From Thermocaproicibacter melissae (GTDB lineage: Bacteria; Bacillota; Clostridia; Oscillospirales; Acutalibacteraceae), in assembly GCF_024498295.1 (NCBI RefSeq), contig NZ_CP101827.1, forward strand, positions 500,001 to 564,000: a DNA stretch of 64,000 nt, given 5' to 3'. The notes under the pieces were generated by a model that saw nothing but the letters and a program-made list of their open reading frames with translations, was not told the DNA's origin and searched no databases. Made by a program: the position numbers and the translations under genes. Below, piece by piece: positions 51,273 to 59,644 of this stretch (the first letter of the stretch is position 1; each line of letters begins with the position of its first letter).

Positions 51273-52409
51273 ATGAAATGGAAAGGCGTTCTCTGTTTTG
51301 TTGTGCTTGCCGCAATGGCACTTTGGCCCGTAAAGACTTCCGCAGACACGGTGCCGTCTGTGTCGGCAAAAGCGGCAATCGTTGTCAGTGCTGATGACGG
51401 ACGCGTGGTTTACGCAAAAAATGAACATGACCGGCTGCCGATCGCGAGCACAACGAAGATTATGACTTCTCTGCTTACACTGGAGGCTGCCGAAGTCAAT
51501 AACCGTGTGATTACCGTAACGCCGGAAATGATCCGTGTGGAGGGCTCATCCATGGGGCTTCGTGCGGGCGACAAGCTGACTCTGTATGATCTTGCGGTTG
51601 GTATGCTGATGGTTTCGGGTAATGACGCGGCCAATACGGCCGCGCTTTCCATCGGCGGGACTATTGAAAATTTTGCGGCCATGATGAATGCAAAGGCTGC
51701 CTCGCTGGGCATGAAAGATACCCATTATGTTACCCCGTCCGGTCTGGATGATAAAGAACATTATTCGAGCGCATACGACTTGGCCCTCTTGACCCGTGCC
51801 GCACTGCAAAATACTCAGTTTGCCAACATCGTGCGGCAGAAATCCATACAGGTACATTTCCTCAACCCGAATATGACCCATTCCTACGGCAATCACAATA
51901 AACTCCTCAGCTTTTACCAGTACTGCACCGGAGTTAAAACAGGTTTTACCAAGAAGTCCGGCCGGTGCCTTGTTTCGTCTGCGGAGAAAGATGGGGTTCG
52001 GTTGATTGCCGTTACGCTGAACGACCCGAATGACTGGGAAGACCATGAGAAGCTTTTGGATTACGGTTTTTCTTGCCTTGTTTCCCGCTCCGTCAATGAT
52101 TCCTCAACCAGTATCTCTCTGCCGATTGTGGGCGGAGTTCAGGAAACGGTTCAGGTTATCGGAACAGCCGGCGAGAACGTTGTCATAGGGGCCAATGACC
52201 AGCTCAAGCGCACGGTGGAGCTTCCGCAGTTCGTTTATGCACCCGCCAAAAAGGGGCAGGTGCTTGGAAGAGTGTGCTATACCTGCGGGGGAAAGATCGT
52301 CGCGCAGACAGAACTCGTCGCTGCGGAAGATGTCCCGCAGGCACCAAAACAGAAGATGTGGTTCCAAATCCTCTGGGAGGCGATTTTGGACCTTTTCTCC
52401 GGCGGATGA
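51273..52409 (+). CDS. D-alanyl-D-alanine carboxypeptidase (PBP5 family), second copy
   Basis: 378 residues from the ATG giving MKWKGVLCFVV; AGGTG lies upstream and the longer frame lacks a signal peptide at its start. A signal peptide (1-25) leads to S59-T-T-K62, SGN near residue 116, and KTG in CTGVKTGF. A PBP5-like C-terminal domain and an amphipathic tail (WFQILWEAILDLFSGG) for membrane binding follow. Its place after the sporulation genes ytfI-ytfJ suggests a cortex-trimming role like DacB. Confidence 0.92.
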   Translation: MKWKGVLCFVVLAAMALWPVKTSADTVPSVSAKAAIVVSADDGRVVYAKNEHDRLPIASTTKIMTSLLTLEAAEVNNRVITVTPEMIRVEGSSMGLRAGDKLTLYDLAVGMLMVSGNDAANTAALSIGGTIENFAAMMNAKAASLGMKDTHYVTPSGLDDKEHYSSAYDLALLTRAALQNTQFANIVRQKSIQVHFLNPNMTHSYGNHNKLLSFYQYCTGVKTGFTKKSGRCLVSSAEKDGVRLIAVTLNDPNDWEDHEKLLDYGFSCLVSRSVNDSSTSISLPIVGGVQETVQVIGTAGENVVIGANDQLKRTVELPQFVYAPAKKGQVLGRVCYTCGGKIVAQTELVAAEDVPQAPKQKMWFQILWEAILDLFSGG

Positions 52410-52439
52410 CTGCCGGAATATAGAAAGGAATTATATTAT

Positions 52440-53240
52440 ATGTCCGAACCAATCAGACTGCAGAAACTGCTTTCCGAATGCGGCGTGGCTTCGCGCCGCG
52501 CTGCCGAAAAGCTGATTGAAGCGGGAAGAGTTCAGGTGAACGGCCAGACCGCAAAGGTCGGCGACAAAGCCGACGCGGAAAAGGATCGTGTCACACTGGA
52601 CGGCAAGCCGATCCGTCGCCGCGCGGAGCCGATTTGCATTATGCTTCATAAACCTCGCGGATACATCACAACTATGCACGATGAAAAGAACCGCAAATGC
52701 GTTGCGGAGCTTGTGAAGGACCTTCCGATGCGGGTTTACCCAGTCGGCAGACTGGATCGCGAGTCCGAAGGCCTTCTTCTTATGACAAATGACGGCGAAT
52801 TTGCCAACGCCATGATGCACCCGTCTCACCATGTACCGAAAACGTACCGTGTAACTGTCAAACCGGGCATCACGGAAGAACAGCTAAACCGCATGGCTGA
52901 AGGAATTGTGATTGACGGAAGAAAGACTGCCCCGGCGGAAGTCCGCGTTTTAGAGGAAGAGAAGGACCGCGCTGTGCTTCAGATTGTGCTGCATGAGGGC
53001 AGAAACCGTGAAATTCGCAAAATGTGTGAAGCACTGAATCTGGAAACCGCCCGCCTGAAACGAATCGCCTTCGGCCCGATTCGCCTTGGAATGCTCCCCC
53101 CCGGAAAGTGGAGAGAGTTGACCGGCGAAGAGGTTGCCGCACTTCGTGCATTAGCGGGTTTGAAAGCTCCTGCGGAAGGCGGAGGAAAACGCTCTGGTGG
53201 CAAATTTCGTCGAAATGGACAAGCTAAAAGTCGGCGATAA
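52440..53240 (+). CDS. rluB: 23S rRNA pseudouridine synthase (RluB type)
   Basis: 266 residues with AAAGGA upstream. An S4 RNA-binding domain (RLQKLLSECGVASRRAAEKLIEAGRVQVNG) precedes the RsuA-type catalytic core, with the nucleophile Asp in VGRLDRESEGLLL (about 105). RNREIRKMCEALN is the final motif. A basic, Gly-rich tail (GGGKRSGGKFRRNGQAKSRR) extends past the usual end. Confidence 0.94.
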   Translation: MSEPIRLQKLLSECGVASRRAAEKLIEAGRVQVNGQTAKVGDKADAEKDRVTLDGKPIRRRAEPICIMLHKPRGYITTMHDEKNRKCVAELVKDLPMRVYPVGRLDRESEGLLLMTNDGEFANAMMHPSHHVPKTYRVTVKPGITEEQLNRMAEGIVIDGRKTAPAEVRVLEEEKDRAVLQIVLHEGRNREIRKMCEALNLETARLKRIAFGPIRLGMLPPGKWRELTGEEVAALRALAGLKAPAEGGGKRSGGKFRRNGQAKSRR

Positions 53241-53255
53241 ATGGAGGAATTGTCA

Positions 53256-54605
53256 ATGAATCAATCCGGCTCAAAGGAACAGATGAGTCAAATGCGCGAA
53301 AGCGTCAAAAATACGGTCGGCTGGCAGAGAATCAGCGCGCTGCTGGATGAAGGGTCGTTTCAGGAAATCGACGCTTATGCGAAATCCGGCGAAGGCCCTG
53401 CCGAGGCGGTTGCCGGCTACGGCACCGTGGAAGGAAGACCTGTGTGCGTGTTCTCACAGAACGGCAGCATTGCAGGTGGGGCCATGTCAAAAGCTCAGGC
53501 TTCCAAAATCAAGAAAACTTTCCGCCTTGCTTTGAAAATAGGCTGCCCGGTTGTGGGAATCTACGATTCCATCGGGGCGCGCCTGAAGGAAGGAGCGGAC
53601 ATGCTTGCCGCCTGCGGCGAGATTCTGCTCGACGTGAATAACCTTTCCGGCGTTGTGCCGCAGATTTCCCTAGTGCTCGGCCCATGTGTGGGTACGGAAG
53701 CCATGGTGGCTGCCGGAGCCGACGTCGTTGTAATGTCTCCAAAGGGAGAACTGACGGTTTCCACCAGCGGGGAAGACGGTTCTCCGGCGACGGCGGAAAA
53801 GCAGGGAGTCTGCCACATTGCAGCGGAAAGTGAAGAAGAAGCGATTGGCACAGTGCGCCGGCTTCTTTCGATGCTTCCTTCCAACAACCTCGCGGCGTCG
53901 CCGCTTGAGGAGGAGCTTGCGCCCGGGGCAAACGAAAGCGACACCGGACTTTGCGGCGCGGTAAAATCCGTTTGTGACGGCGGCAGTTTCTTGGAACTCA
54001 GCCCGCACTTCGGCGCCGGAGCTGTTACCGGGTTTGCCCGCATCGGCGGAACGGCAACAGGCTTTATTGGTCTGAGCGGTGTGCTGGACGCGGATTCCTG
54101 TACGAAGGCCGCACGGTTCCTGCGCTTCTGCGATTCTTTCTCGGTTCCCGTGGTTACGTTTGTAGACGCGGAGAAATTCTCGGAGCTCAAAGATGCCAGC
54201 AAGCTTTCCAGCGCCTATTCCGAAGCTACAACAGCGAAAATCACCGTAATTACAGGTTCCGCATGTGGGCCTGTTTATATTGCGACCGCTGGACGCGGCG
54301 CAAATGCTGATTATACATTCGCTTGGCCTGACGCGGTGATTTCTGCGGTTGCTCCCGAAACTGCTGTGGCGCTTCTGTGGCATGACCGTTTGAAGGGTTC
54401 CGATGACCCTGTCAACGACCGCAAAAAGCTGATTGACGAGTATCGCAGAACGAAGGCAGACGCGTTTTCCGCCGCTGCCGACGGTATGATTGAGGATATT
54501 GTAGAACCCGAAAATACAAGAGATAAGCTGATTGCGTGCTTGGACATGCTAGCAAGCAAGCGCGTTTCCACTCTTCCGAAAAAACACGCAGACATTCAGC
54601 TGTAA
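53256..54605 (+). CDS. Acyl-CoA carboxyltransferase subunit (transcarboxylase 12S / MmdA-like)
   Basis: 449 residues from the ATG with GGAGG 8 bases upstream. Two crotonase-like halves: an N-terminal one with GRPVCVFSQNGSIAGGAMS and GCPVVGIYDSIGARLKEGADML, and a C-terminal one with GATVTGFARIGG-like GAVTGFARIGGTATGFIGL, VTFVDAEKF and the GSACGPVYIA oxyanion site. It binds biotin and acyl-CoA. Family members are usually 510-520 residues; this one is shorter, with a divergent N-terminal half that keeps an SIGARLKEG loop. Its companions are a biotin carrier and an OadA-like protein. Confidence 0.82.
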   Translation: MNQSGSKEQMSQMRESVKNTVGWQRISALLDEGSFQEIDAYAKSGEGPAEAVAGYGTVEGRPVCVFSQNGSIAGGAMSKAQASKIKKTFRLALKIGCPVVGIYDSIGARLKEGADMLAACGEILLDVNNLSGVVPQISLVLGPCVGTEAMVAAGADVVVMSPKGELTVSTSGEDGSPATAEKQGVCHIAAESEEEAIGTVRRLLSMLPSNNLAASPLEEELAPGANESDTGLCGAVKSVCDGGSFLELSPHFGAGAVTGFARIGGTATGFIGLSGVLDADSCTKAARFLRFCDSFSVPVVTFVDAEKFSELKDASKLSSAYSEATTAKITVITGSACGPVYIATAGRGANADYTFAWPDAVISAVAPETAVALLWHDRLKGSDDPVNDRKKLIDEYRRTKADAFSAAADGMIEDIVEPENTRDKLIACLDMLASKRVSTLPKKHADIQL

Positions 54606-54627
54606 AATAAACTGGGGGTAATTTAGA

Positions 54628-55029
54628 ATGAGAAATCTGAGAGTTACGGTCAACGGAACCGTTTATGATGTTCAGGTCGAAGAAGTAGGCTCAACTGCTG
54701 TACCGGCAGCACCCGCCGCAGCATCAGCACCGGCTCCGGCCGCACAGGAAAAACCGGCTGCTGCAGCCGCTCCTGCACCCGCCGCACCGGCAGCGCCAAA
54801 GAAGGTTGAGATGGGTTCCGAAACCATCGAAAGCCCGATGCCGGGAACCATCGTTGGGGTAAACGTTACGGAAGGCCAGAGTGTTAAGAAGGGCGATACC
54901 CTTGTTGTTCTGGAAGCCATGAAGATGGAAAACGAGATTATGGCGCCGCATGACGCAGAAGTTGCCGCAGTCCTTGTCTCGAAGGGTGATAGCGTGCAGT
55001 CCGGAACTCCGCTTGTCTCACTTCGGTAA
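54628..55029 (+). CDS. Biotin carboxyl carrier protein
   Basis: 133 residues: an N-terminal domain (MRNLRVTVNGTVYDVQVEEV), an Ala/Pro-rich flexible linker (about 22-58), and a biotinyl domain with the modified Lys99 in LEAMKMENEI. This plan is that of the 1.3S or gamma carrier of transcarboxylases and decarboxylases rather than AccB. It passes CO2 between the carboxyltransferase upstream and the OadA-like protein 12 bases downstream. Confidence 0.95.
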   Translation: MRNLRVTVNGTVYDVQVEEVGSTAVPAAPAAASAPAPAAQEKPAAAAAPAPAAPAAPKKVEMGSETIESPMPGTIVGVNVTEGQSVKKGDTLVVLEAMKMENEIMAPHDAEVAAVLVSKGDSVQSGTPLVSLR

Positions 55030-55041
55030 GGGGGTACGGCT

Positions 55042-56442
55042 ATGGCAAAGAAAATCGGCATTACCGAAGTCGCTCTGCGTGACGCGCACCAGTCCCTTCT
55101 CGCAACGCGAATGCCCCTTTCCGACATGCTTCCGATTCTGGATAAGATGGACCGTGTCGGCTACCATTCGATTGAATGCTGGGGCGGCGCAACCTTTGAT
55201 GCCTGCCTTCGCTTTCTAAAAGAAGACCCATGGGAGCGTCTGCGCGTCATCCGCAAAAACTGCCCGAACACGAAGCTTCAGATGCTGTTCCGCGGCCAGA
55301 ATATCCTCGGCTATCGCCATTACTCCGACGATGTTGTGGAGTATTTCGTTCAGAAATCGGTTGCAAACGGAATTGACATCATCAGGATCTTCGACGCATT
55401 GAACGACATCAAGAACCTGAAGGTGGCAATCAACGCGGCAAAAAAAGAAAAAGCCCATGTTCAGGTCGCGATTTCCTACACAACAGGCCCTGTTTTTACC
55501 ACAGAATATTATGTGAATTACGCAAAGCAGATTGAAGAGGCGGGAGCCGACTCCATCTGCCTCAAAGATATGGCGGCGCTTTTGACGCCGTACCGCGCGT
55601 ATGAACTCGTCAAGGCAATCAAAGAAGCCGTCAGTATTCCGCTTCAGCTTCATACGCATTCCACTTCGGGCCTTGCTTCCATGTGCCAGCTGAAAGCGGT
55701 GGAAGCGGGGGTTGATTGGCTCGATACAGCCATTTCGCCGCTGGCGCTCGGTACATCCCATGCCCCGACGGAATCTATGGTTGCCGCCCTCCGCGATACA
55801 CCCTACGATACCGGCCTTGACTTAGTTCTGCTCAATGAAATCCGCGAGTATTTCATGACACTGCGCGACAAATACATCAAGAGCGGCCTCCTTGACCCAA
55901 AAATGCTCGCCACCAACACAAAAGCCCTTGTGTACCAGGTGCCGGGCGGCATGCTTTCCAACCTTCTGTCCCAGTTGAAGCAGGCGGGACAGGAAGACAA
56001 GATGGAAGCAGTGCTTCAGGAAGTTCCGCGCGTCCGCAAAGACGCCGGATATCCGCCGCTCGTTACGCCGACTTCCCAGATTGTCGGCACACAGGCCGTA
56101 CTTAACGTCATCACCGGTGAACGCTACAAAATGTGCACCAACGAGTTCAAAGACTTGGTCGCAGGAAAATACGGCACCACGCCGGTTCCGATCAGCGACG
56201 ATTTCGCCAAGAAGATTATTGGCGATGCGGAGCGCATTACCTGCAGACCGGCTGACCTCTTGAAACCGGAACTTGAATCTCTGCGCAAAGAATGTGCGGA
56301 ATGGATTGAGCAGGAGGAAGATGTCCTGTCATACGCCCAGTTCCCGAAAGTCGCGGTGGACTTCTTCAAAGAGCGCGCCGCAAAAAAGTATGGCGTTGAC
56401 GGCAAACATGCCGATGCGGCCAATGCGATTCACCCGGTTTGA
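55042..56442 (+). CDS. Oxaloacetate decarboxylase alpha / pyruvate carboxylase B / 5S-type carboxyltransferase
   Basis: 466 residues, a TIM-barrel carboxyltransferase. ITEVALRDAHQSLLATRM (metal Asp), ECWGGATFDACLRFL, the carbamylated Lys in SICLKDMAALLTP, and metal His pair in LQLHTHSTSGLA are intact, followed by the conserved carboxyltransferase domain. It lacks its own biotin domain, as the 5S transcarboxylase subunit does. It transfers a carboxyl group between oxaloacetate/pyruvate and biotin. No OadB membrane pump and no biotin carboxylase lie nearby. Confidence 0.93.
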   Translation: MAKKIGITEVALRDAHQSLLATRMPLSDMLPILDKMDRVGYHSIECWGGATFDACLRFLKEDPWERLRVIRKNCPNTKLQMLFRGQNILGYRHYSDDVVEYFVQKSVANGIDIIRIFDALNDIKNLKVAINAAKKEKAHVQVAISYTTGPVFTTEYYVNYAKQIEEAGADSICLKDMAALLTPYRAYELVKAIKEAVSIPLQLHTHSTSGLASMCQLKAVEAGVDWLDTAISPLALGTSHAPTESMVAALRDTPYDTGLDLVLLNEIREYFMTLRDKYIKSGLLDPKMLATNTKALVYQVPGGMLSNLLSQLKQAGQEDKMEAVLQEVPRVRKDAGYPPLVTPTSQIVGTQAVLNVITGERYKMCTNEFKDLVAGKYGTTPVPISDDFAKKIIGDAERITCRPADLLKPELESLRKECAEWIEQEEDVLSYAQFPKVAVDFFKERAAKKYGVDGKHADAANAIHPV

Positions 56443-56477
56443 TTACAAAATCAATTTTCATAATTTGTAAAAATCAG

Positions 56478-56506
56478 TTGCATCCTGATTTCTATTGTGT
56501 TAAACT
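56478..56506 (+). promoter_or_regulatory. Promoter of the rplS operon
   Basis: TTGCAT (56478-56483), 17 bases, TAAACT (56501-56506). Confidence 0.6.
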
Positions 56507-56512
56507 ATTAAG

Positions 56513-56641
56513 GTATCTTATTACAGCCGGAATTTCCGGTGGGGTCCGAGTCCGGTATTCCAGAACCCGGAGCTGACAGTCCTCTGCCGCAATAAATAAT
56601 AATGGCATGAATGTCTGAAGAAATTGGAAGGAGATTTATCA
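56513..56641 (+). ncRNA. Structured leader of rplS (possible L19 leader)
   Basis: A roughly 130-base leader with several paired elements: an outer TTATT / AATAA stem, an inner CCGGAA-TT-TCCGG hairpin (56528-56541), and a TCCGG / CCGGA arm near 56550-56577. Ribosomal protein L19 leaders are known in Firmicutes. I cannot confirm membership by consensus alone. Confidence 0.45.
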
Positions 56642-56986
56642 ATGGACGCACTCAAAACAATCGCGCAGGATTGCGCAAAAAAAGAACTGCCCTCTTTTTC
56701 CATCGGTGACACCGTTCGTGTCGATGTAAACATCCGTGAGGGTGACCATGAAAGAATTCAGGCTTTTGAAGGCACTGTAATTGCACGCAAAGGCAGCGGC
56801 ATTGCGGAAACATTTACCGTCAGACGCGTTTCCTACGGCGTTGGCGTAGAAAGAGTTTTCCCGATTCATTCTCCCAATGTGAAGAATGTAAAGGTTATTC
56901 GCCGCGGTAATGTTCGCAGAGCAAAGCTTTATTACCTCCGCAACAGAGTCGGCAAAGCTGCAAAGGTCAAAGAGCAGATTCAGTAA
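56642..56986 (+). CDS. rplS: Ribosomal protein L19
   Basis: 114 residues from the ATG with AAGGAG 7 bases upstream. The core [51 protein letters not shown] and [19 protein letters not shown] is nearly invariant. It leads a unit with lepB, rbgA and rnhB, the same order as in Bacillus rplS-ylqF-rnhB. Confidence 0.97.
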   Translation: MDALKTIAQDCAKKELPSFSIGDTVRVDVNIREGDHERIQAFEGTVIARKGSGIAETFTVRRVSYGVGVERVFPIHSPNVKNVKVIRRGNVRRAKLYYLRNRVGKAAKVKEQIQ

Positions 56987-57009
56987 GTTCGCATGGAATG
57001 CGATTGACG

Positions 57010-57040
57010 AAAAGGGACATGGACTGTCCCTTTTTTTCTA
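57010..57040 (+). terminator. Terminator after rplS
   Basis: AAAGGGACA / TGTCCCTTT with a 5-nt loop, ending in seven T. Some readthrough to lepB is likely as no clear promoter follows. Confidence 0.85.
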
Positions 57041-57083
57041 TCCATGTTTCTAAAGTAAGATTTTGGGTAAGGTGGTTTTCACT

Positions 57084-57668
57084 GTGGTACGTCCGGAATC
57101 GGCAGGGAGAGACGAAATAAGTAAAACTGACGGTTTTGTCGAGGGATGCTACGAATGGACGGAGGCAGTCATCAGTGCGCTGATTGCTGTGATGGTTCTG
57201 TTTGTGTTTTGTTTCCGTGTCAATGTGGTTGTCGACGGTCCCTCCATGCAGCCGAATTTTTACGACGGATACCGTGTGTTCGTCAATTGCATCGATCGGA
57301 ATTTTTCACGCGGTGATGTAGTCGTTATTGATGCAGAAGGAACAAACCTGAACCCGAAGGCAAGAATCATCAAGCGTGTCGTTGCAACATCGGGCGAAAA
57401 AGTTGATATTGATCCCGATTCCGGCTATGTTCTGATAAACGATAAACCGCTCGACGAATCCGGTTATATTCAAAACGGCATTACCCAAAAAGACGGAACA
57501 ACGCAATTTCCGACGACCGTTCCGCCGGGCTGTGTTTTCGTTCTGGGTGATAACCGCACTGTGTCGGAAGACAGCCGCTTCCGCGAAGTGGGCATGATTG
57601 ATGAAAAATATATTATCGGAAAAGTTGAGTCTATTCTCAGCCCGTTTAAGGGGTTTCAGCTGCAATGA
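57084..57668 (+). CDS. lepB: Signal peptidase I
   Basis: About 194 residues from the GTG at 57084, which has AAGGTGG 8 bases upstream (a TTG at 57063 has no site). One membrane segment (about 28-48) follows a short cytoplasmic tail. The catalytic Ser lies in VDGPSMQPNF and Lys in RIIKRVVATSGEKV; GDNRTVSEDSR is the last signature. It cuts signal peptides of exported proteins. Its stop overlaps the rbgA start by 4 bases. Confidence 0.94.
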   Translation: MVRPESAGRDEISKTDGFVEGCYEWTEAVISALIAVMVLFVFCFRVNVVVDGPSMQPNFYDGYRVFVNCIDRNFSRGDVVVIDAEGTNLNPKARIIKRVVATSGEKVDIDPDSGYVLINDKPLDESGYIQNGITQKDGTTQFPTTVPPGCVFVLGDNRTVSEDSRFREVGMIDEKYIIGKVESILSPFKGFQLQ

Positions 57669-58573
57669 AAAAAGCGGATTTGAAAATGACAGGAAATACA
57701 CCAAGTGAAAATTCTCAAACCATCCAGTGGTTTCCGGGCCATATGGCCAAAACAGAAAAACAGATTGCAAAAGATATGAAGCTTGTGGATGCCGTGGTCG
57801 AAATCATTGATGCCCGCATCCCTTATAGCAGCCGCAATCCGGTTCTCAGCAGGCTCATCGGCGCGAAACCGCGTGTGGTTGTTATGAATAAAGCGGATTT
57901 AGCGGACCCGAATGAAACCGTTAAGTGGCTTGCTTATTTTCAGCAGCAGGGCTTCGGAGCGCTCGCGGTAGACAGCAAAAGCGGAAAAAATGTCAATCAG
58001 CTTCTGCCGCAGGTTGAGCATGTCCTAAAAGATAAAATCGCTCAGTGGCGAGAAAAAGGAATGGCAGGGCGGAAAATCCGCATTATGATTGTGGGAATTC
58101 CGAATGTTGGTAAGAGTTCGCTCATTAACCGCCTTGCCCGCGGCAGCAAAGCGGCTGTCGAGAACCGTCCGGGCGTAACACGTTCAAACCAGTGGTTCCC
58201 TGTTGGGAAGAACATTGAGCTGCTCGATACCCCGGGCGTCCTTTGGCCGAAGTTCGACGACCCGCAGGTCGGCGAACACCTTGCGTTTACCGGCGCCGTA
58301 AAAGACGATGTACTGGATACGGAACTTTTGGCCTGTCGTCTTCTGGAAACATTGTGCGAGATTTCTCCGGCAATTTTAGAAAAGCGCTACCGCATCGCAG
58401 CAGAGGAGACCGAGGGCCTGAACGGTGCGGCACTCCTTGAGCTTGTGGGGAAGAAGCGAGGAATGCTTGCCGGCGGAGGAATGGTCGACACCGAACGCGC
58501 GGCACGTATGCTGCTGGAGGAATTCCGCAGTGCTAAAATCGGCAGAATTACCTTGGAACAGGCGGGAATGTAA
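57665..58573 (+). CDS. rbgA: Ribosome biogenesis GTPase RbgA (YlqF)
   Basis: 302 residues. A circularly permuted GTPase: G4 NKAD (75-78) precedes G1 GIPNVGKSS (144-152), G2 region GVTRSNQW and G3 DTPG. The opening [11 protein letters not shown] is the family hallmark. It acts in late 50S assembly. It sits between lepB and rnhB, as in many Firmicutes. Confidence 0.96.
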   Translation: MKKADLKMTGNTPSENSQTIQWFPGHMAKTEKQIAKDMKLVDAVVEIIDARIPYSSRNPVLSRLIGAKPRVVVMNKADLADPNETVKWLAYFQQQGFGALAVDSKSGKNVNQLLPQVEHVLKDKIAQWREKGMAGRKIRIMIVGIPNVGKSSLINRLARGSKAAVENRPGVTRSNQWFPVGKNIELLDTPGVLWPKFDDPQVGEHLAFTGAVKDDVLDTELLACRLLETLCEISPAILEKRYRIAAEETEGLNGAALLELVGKKRGMLAGGGMVDTERAARMLLEEFRSAKIGRITLEQAGM

Positions 58574-58575
58574 GT

Positions 58576-59190
58576 ATGGACTGGTATTTGTACGAGAAAG
58601 CAGCGCGTGAAGAAGGCTTTCAGGCAGTCTGTGGTATCGACGAAGCGGGCAGAGGTCCTTTGGCGGGTCCAGTGTTTGCCGCCGCGGTGATTCTGCCTGA
58701 TAATTGCATCATCGAAGGCATCAACGATTCCAAGAAGCTCACTCCCAAGAAGAGGGAAAAGCTGTTTGATGAAATCTGTGCGAATGCTGTCTCCTACGGA
58801 ATCGGCTTCGCTACGGAAGGAGAAATCGACAGCATCAACATCCTGCAAGCGACTTTCCTTGCGATGAAGCGCGCAGTCGATGCAATGACAATAAAACCTG
58901 ACCTTGCGCTTGTGGACGGAAACCGCATGCCAGACCTTGGCGTGGAAACGCGTACCATTATTAAAGGGGATGCACTTTGCGCAAGCATCGCGGCCGCGTC
59001 AATCCTTGCTAAGGTAAGCAGGGACAGGCTTCTGTGTCAAATCGATGAAATTTACCCGGAATACGGTTTTGCGCAGCATAAGGGCTACGGAACCGCGTAT
59101 CATTTAGAGATGCTGAAAAAATGCGGCCCTTGCCCAGTCCATCGCAAGACATTTCTAAAGAAAATCCTTGGGAGTGCGGCAAATGGATAA
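58576..59190 (+). CDS. rnhB: Ribonuclease HII
   Basis: 204 residues. The active-site [11 protein letters not shown] (about 21-31) supplies the first acidic pair; LVDGN and the final Asp in [12 protein letters not shown] complete it. It removes ribonucleotides from DNA duplexes. Its stop overlaps yraN by 8 bases. Residues [13 protein letters not shown] are typical. Confidence 0.96.
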   Translation: MDWYLYEKAAREEGFQAVCGIDEAGRGPLAGPVFAAAVILPDNCIIEGINDSKKLTPKKREKLFDEICANAVSYGIGFATEGEIDSINILQATFLAMKRAVDAMTIKPDLALVDGNRMPDLGVETRTIIKGDALCASIAAASILAKVSRDRLLCQIDEIYPEYGFAQHKGYGTAYHLEMLKKCGPCPVHRKTFLKKILGSAANG

Positions 59191-59548
59191 TTCCTCCGGA
59201 ACCGCCGGAGAAGACTTCGCAGCGGATTACCTTCGCAGCCACGGCTGTGAAATCCTCCGGCGCAACTTTCATTCCAGATTCGGTGAAATTGATATCATAG
59301 CGCGCGATGGGGAATACCTTGCTTTTGTGGAGGTAAAAACGCGGGAAGAATCCTCCATGGTTGGTCCGCTGGAAGCTGTAACCGCGGCAAAACAGCGCAA
59401 AATCATCCGCACGGCACTCAGTTACCTGCAAAAATACCCGCAGAATCTTCAGCCGCGGTTCGATATTGCTGCCGTTTCAACCAAACACGGCATACCTATA
59501 TCTGTCTACTATCTGAAAAATGCTTTTTCCGGAACCGGGTTTATTTGA
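59183..59548 (+). CDS. yraN: YraN family (UPF0102) predicted endonuclease
   Basis: 121 residues from the ATG inside the rnhB stop region, with GGGAG upstream. The [35 protein letters not shown] and FVEVKTR motifs give a restriction-endonuclease-like D-(E/D)xK core. The biological role is unclear. rnhB-yraN is a common pair. Confidence 0.93.
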   Translation: MDNSSGTAGEDFAADYLRSHGCEILRRNFHSRFGEIDIIARDGEYLAFVEVKTREESSMVGPLEAVTAAKQRKIIRTALSYLQKYPQNLQPRFDIAAVSTKHGIPISVYYLKNAFSGTGFI

Positions 59549-59574
59549 CATTTGAACCCGGTTTCCTGTATGAT
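59545..59574 (+). promoter_or_regulatory. Promoter of thrC, with inverted repeat across the -35
   Basis: TTGACA (59545-59550), 18 bases, TATGAT (59569-59574). The -35 box lies in the loop of a near-perfect inverted repeat (GGAACCGGGTT / AACCCGGTTTCC, 59531-59566), possibly an operator or a weak end for yraN. I see no T-box. Confidence 0.6.
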
Positions 59575-59644
59575 ATAAGGAACTAACGGCGTTCTCACGG
59601 TGCCGCTGCTTGGTGCCGGAACGACAGGGAAAGGGGAAAACGCC

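Noticed and set aside
59575-59644. T-box leader before thrC
   Set aside because: The leader is about 65 bases, far too short, and no T-box sequence or antiterminator is visible.
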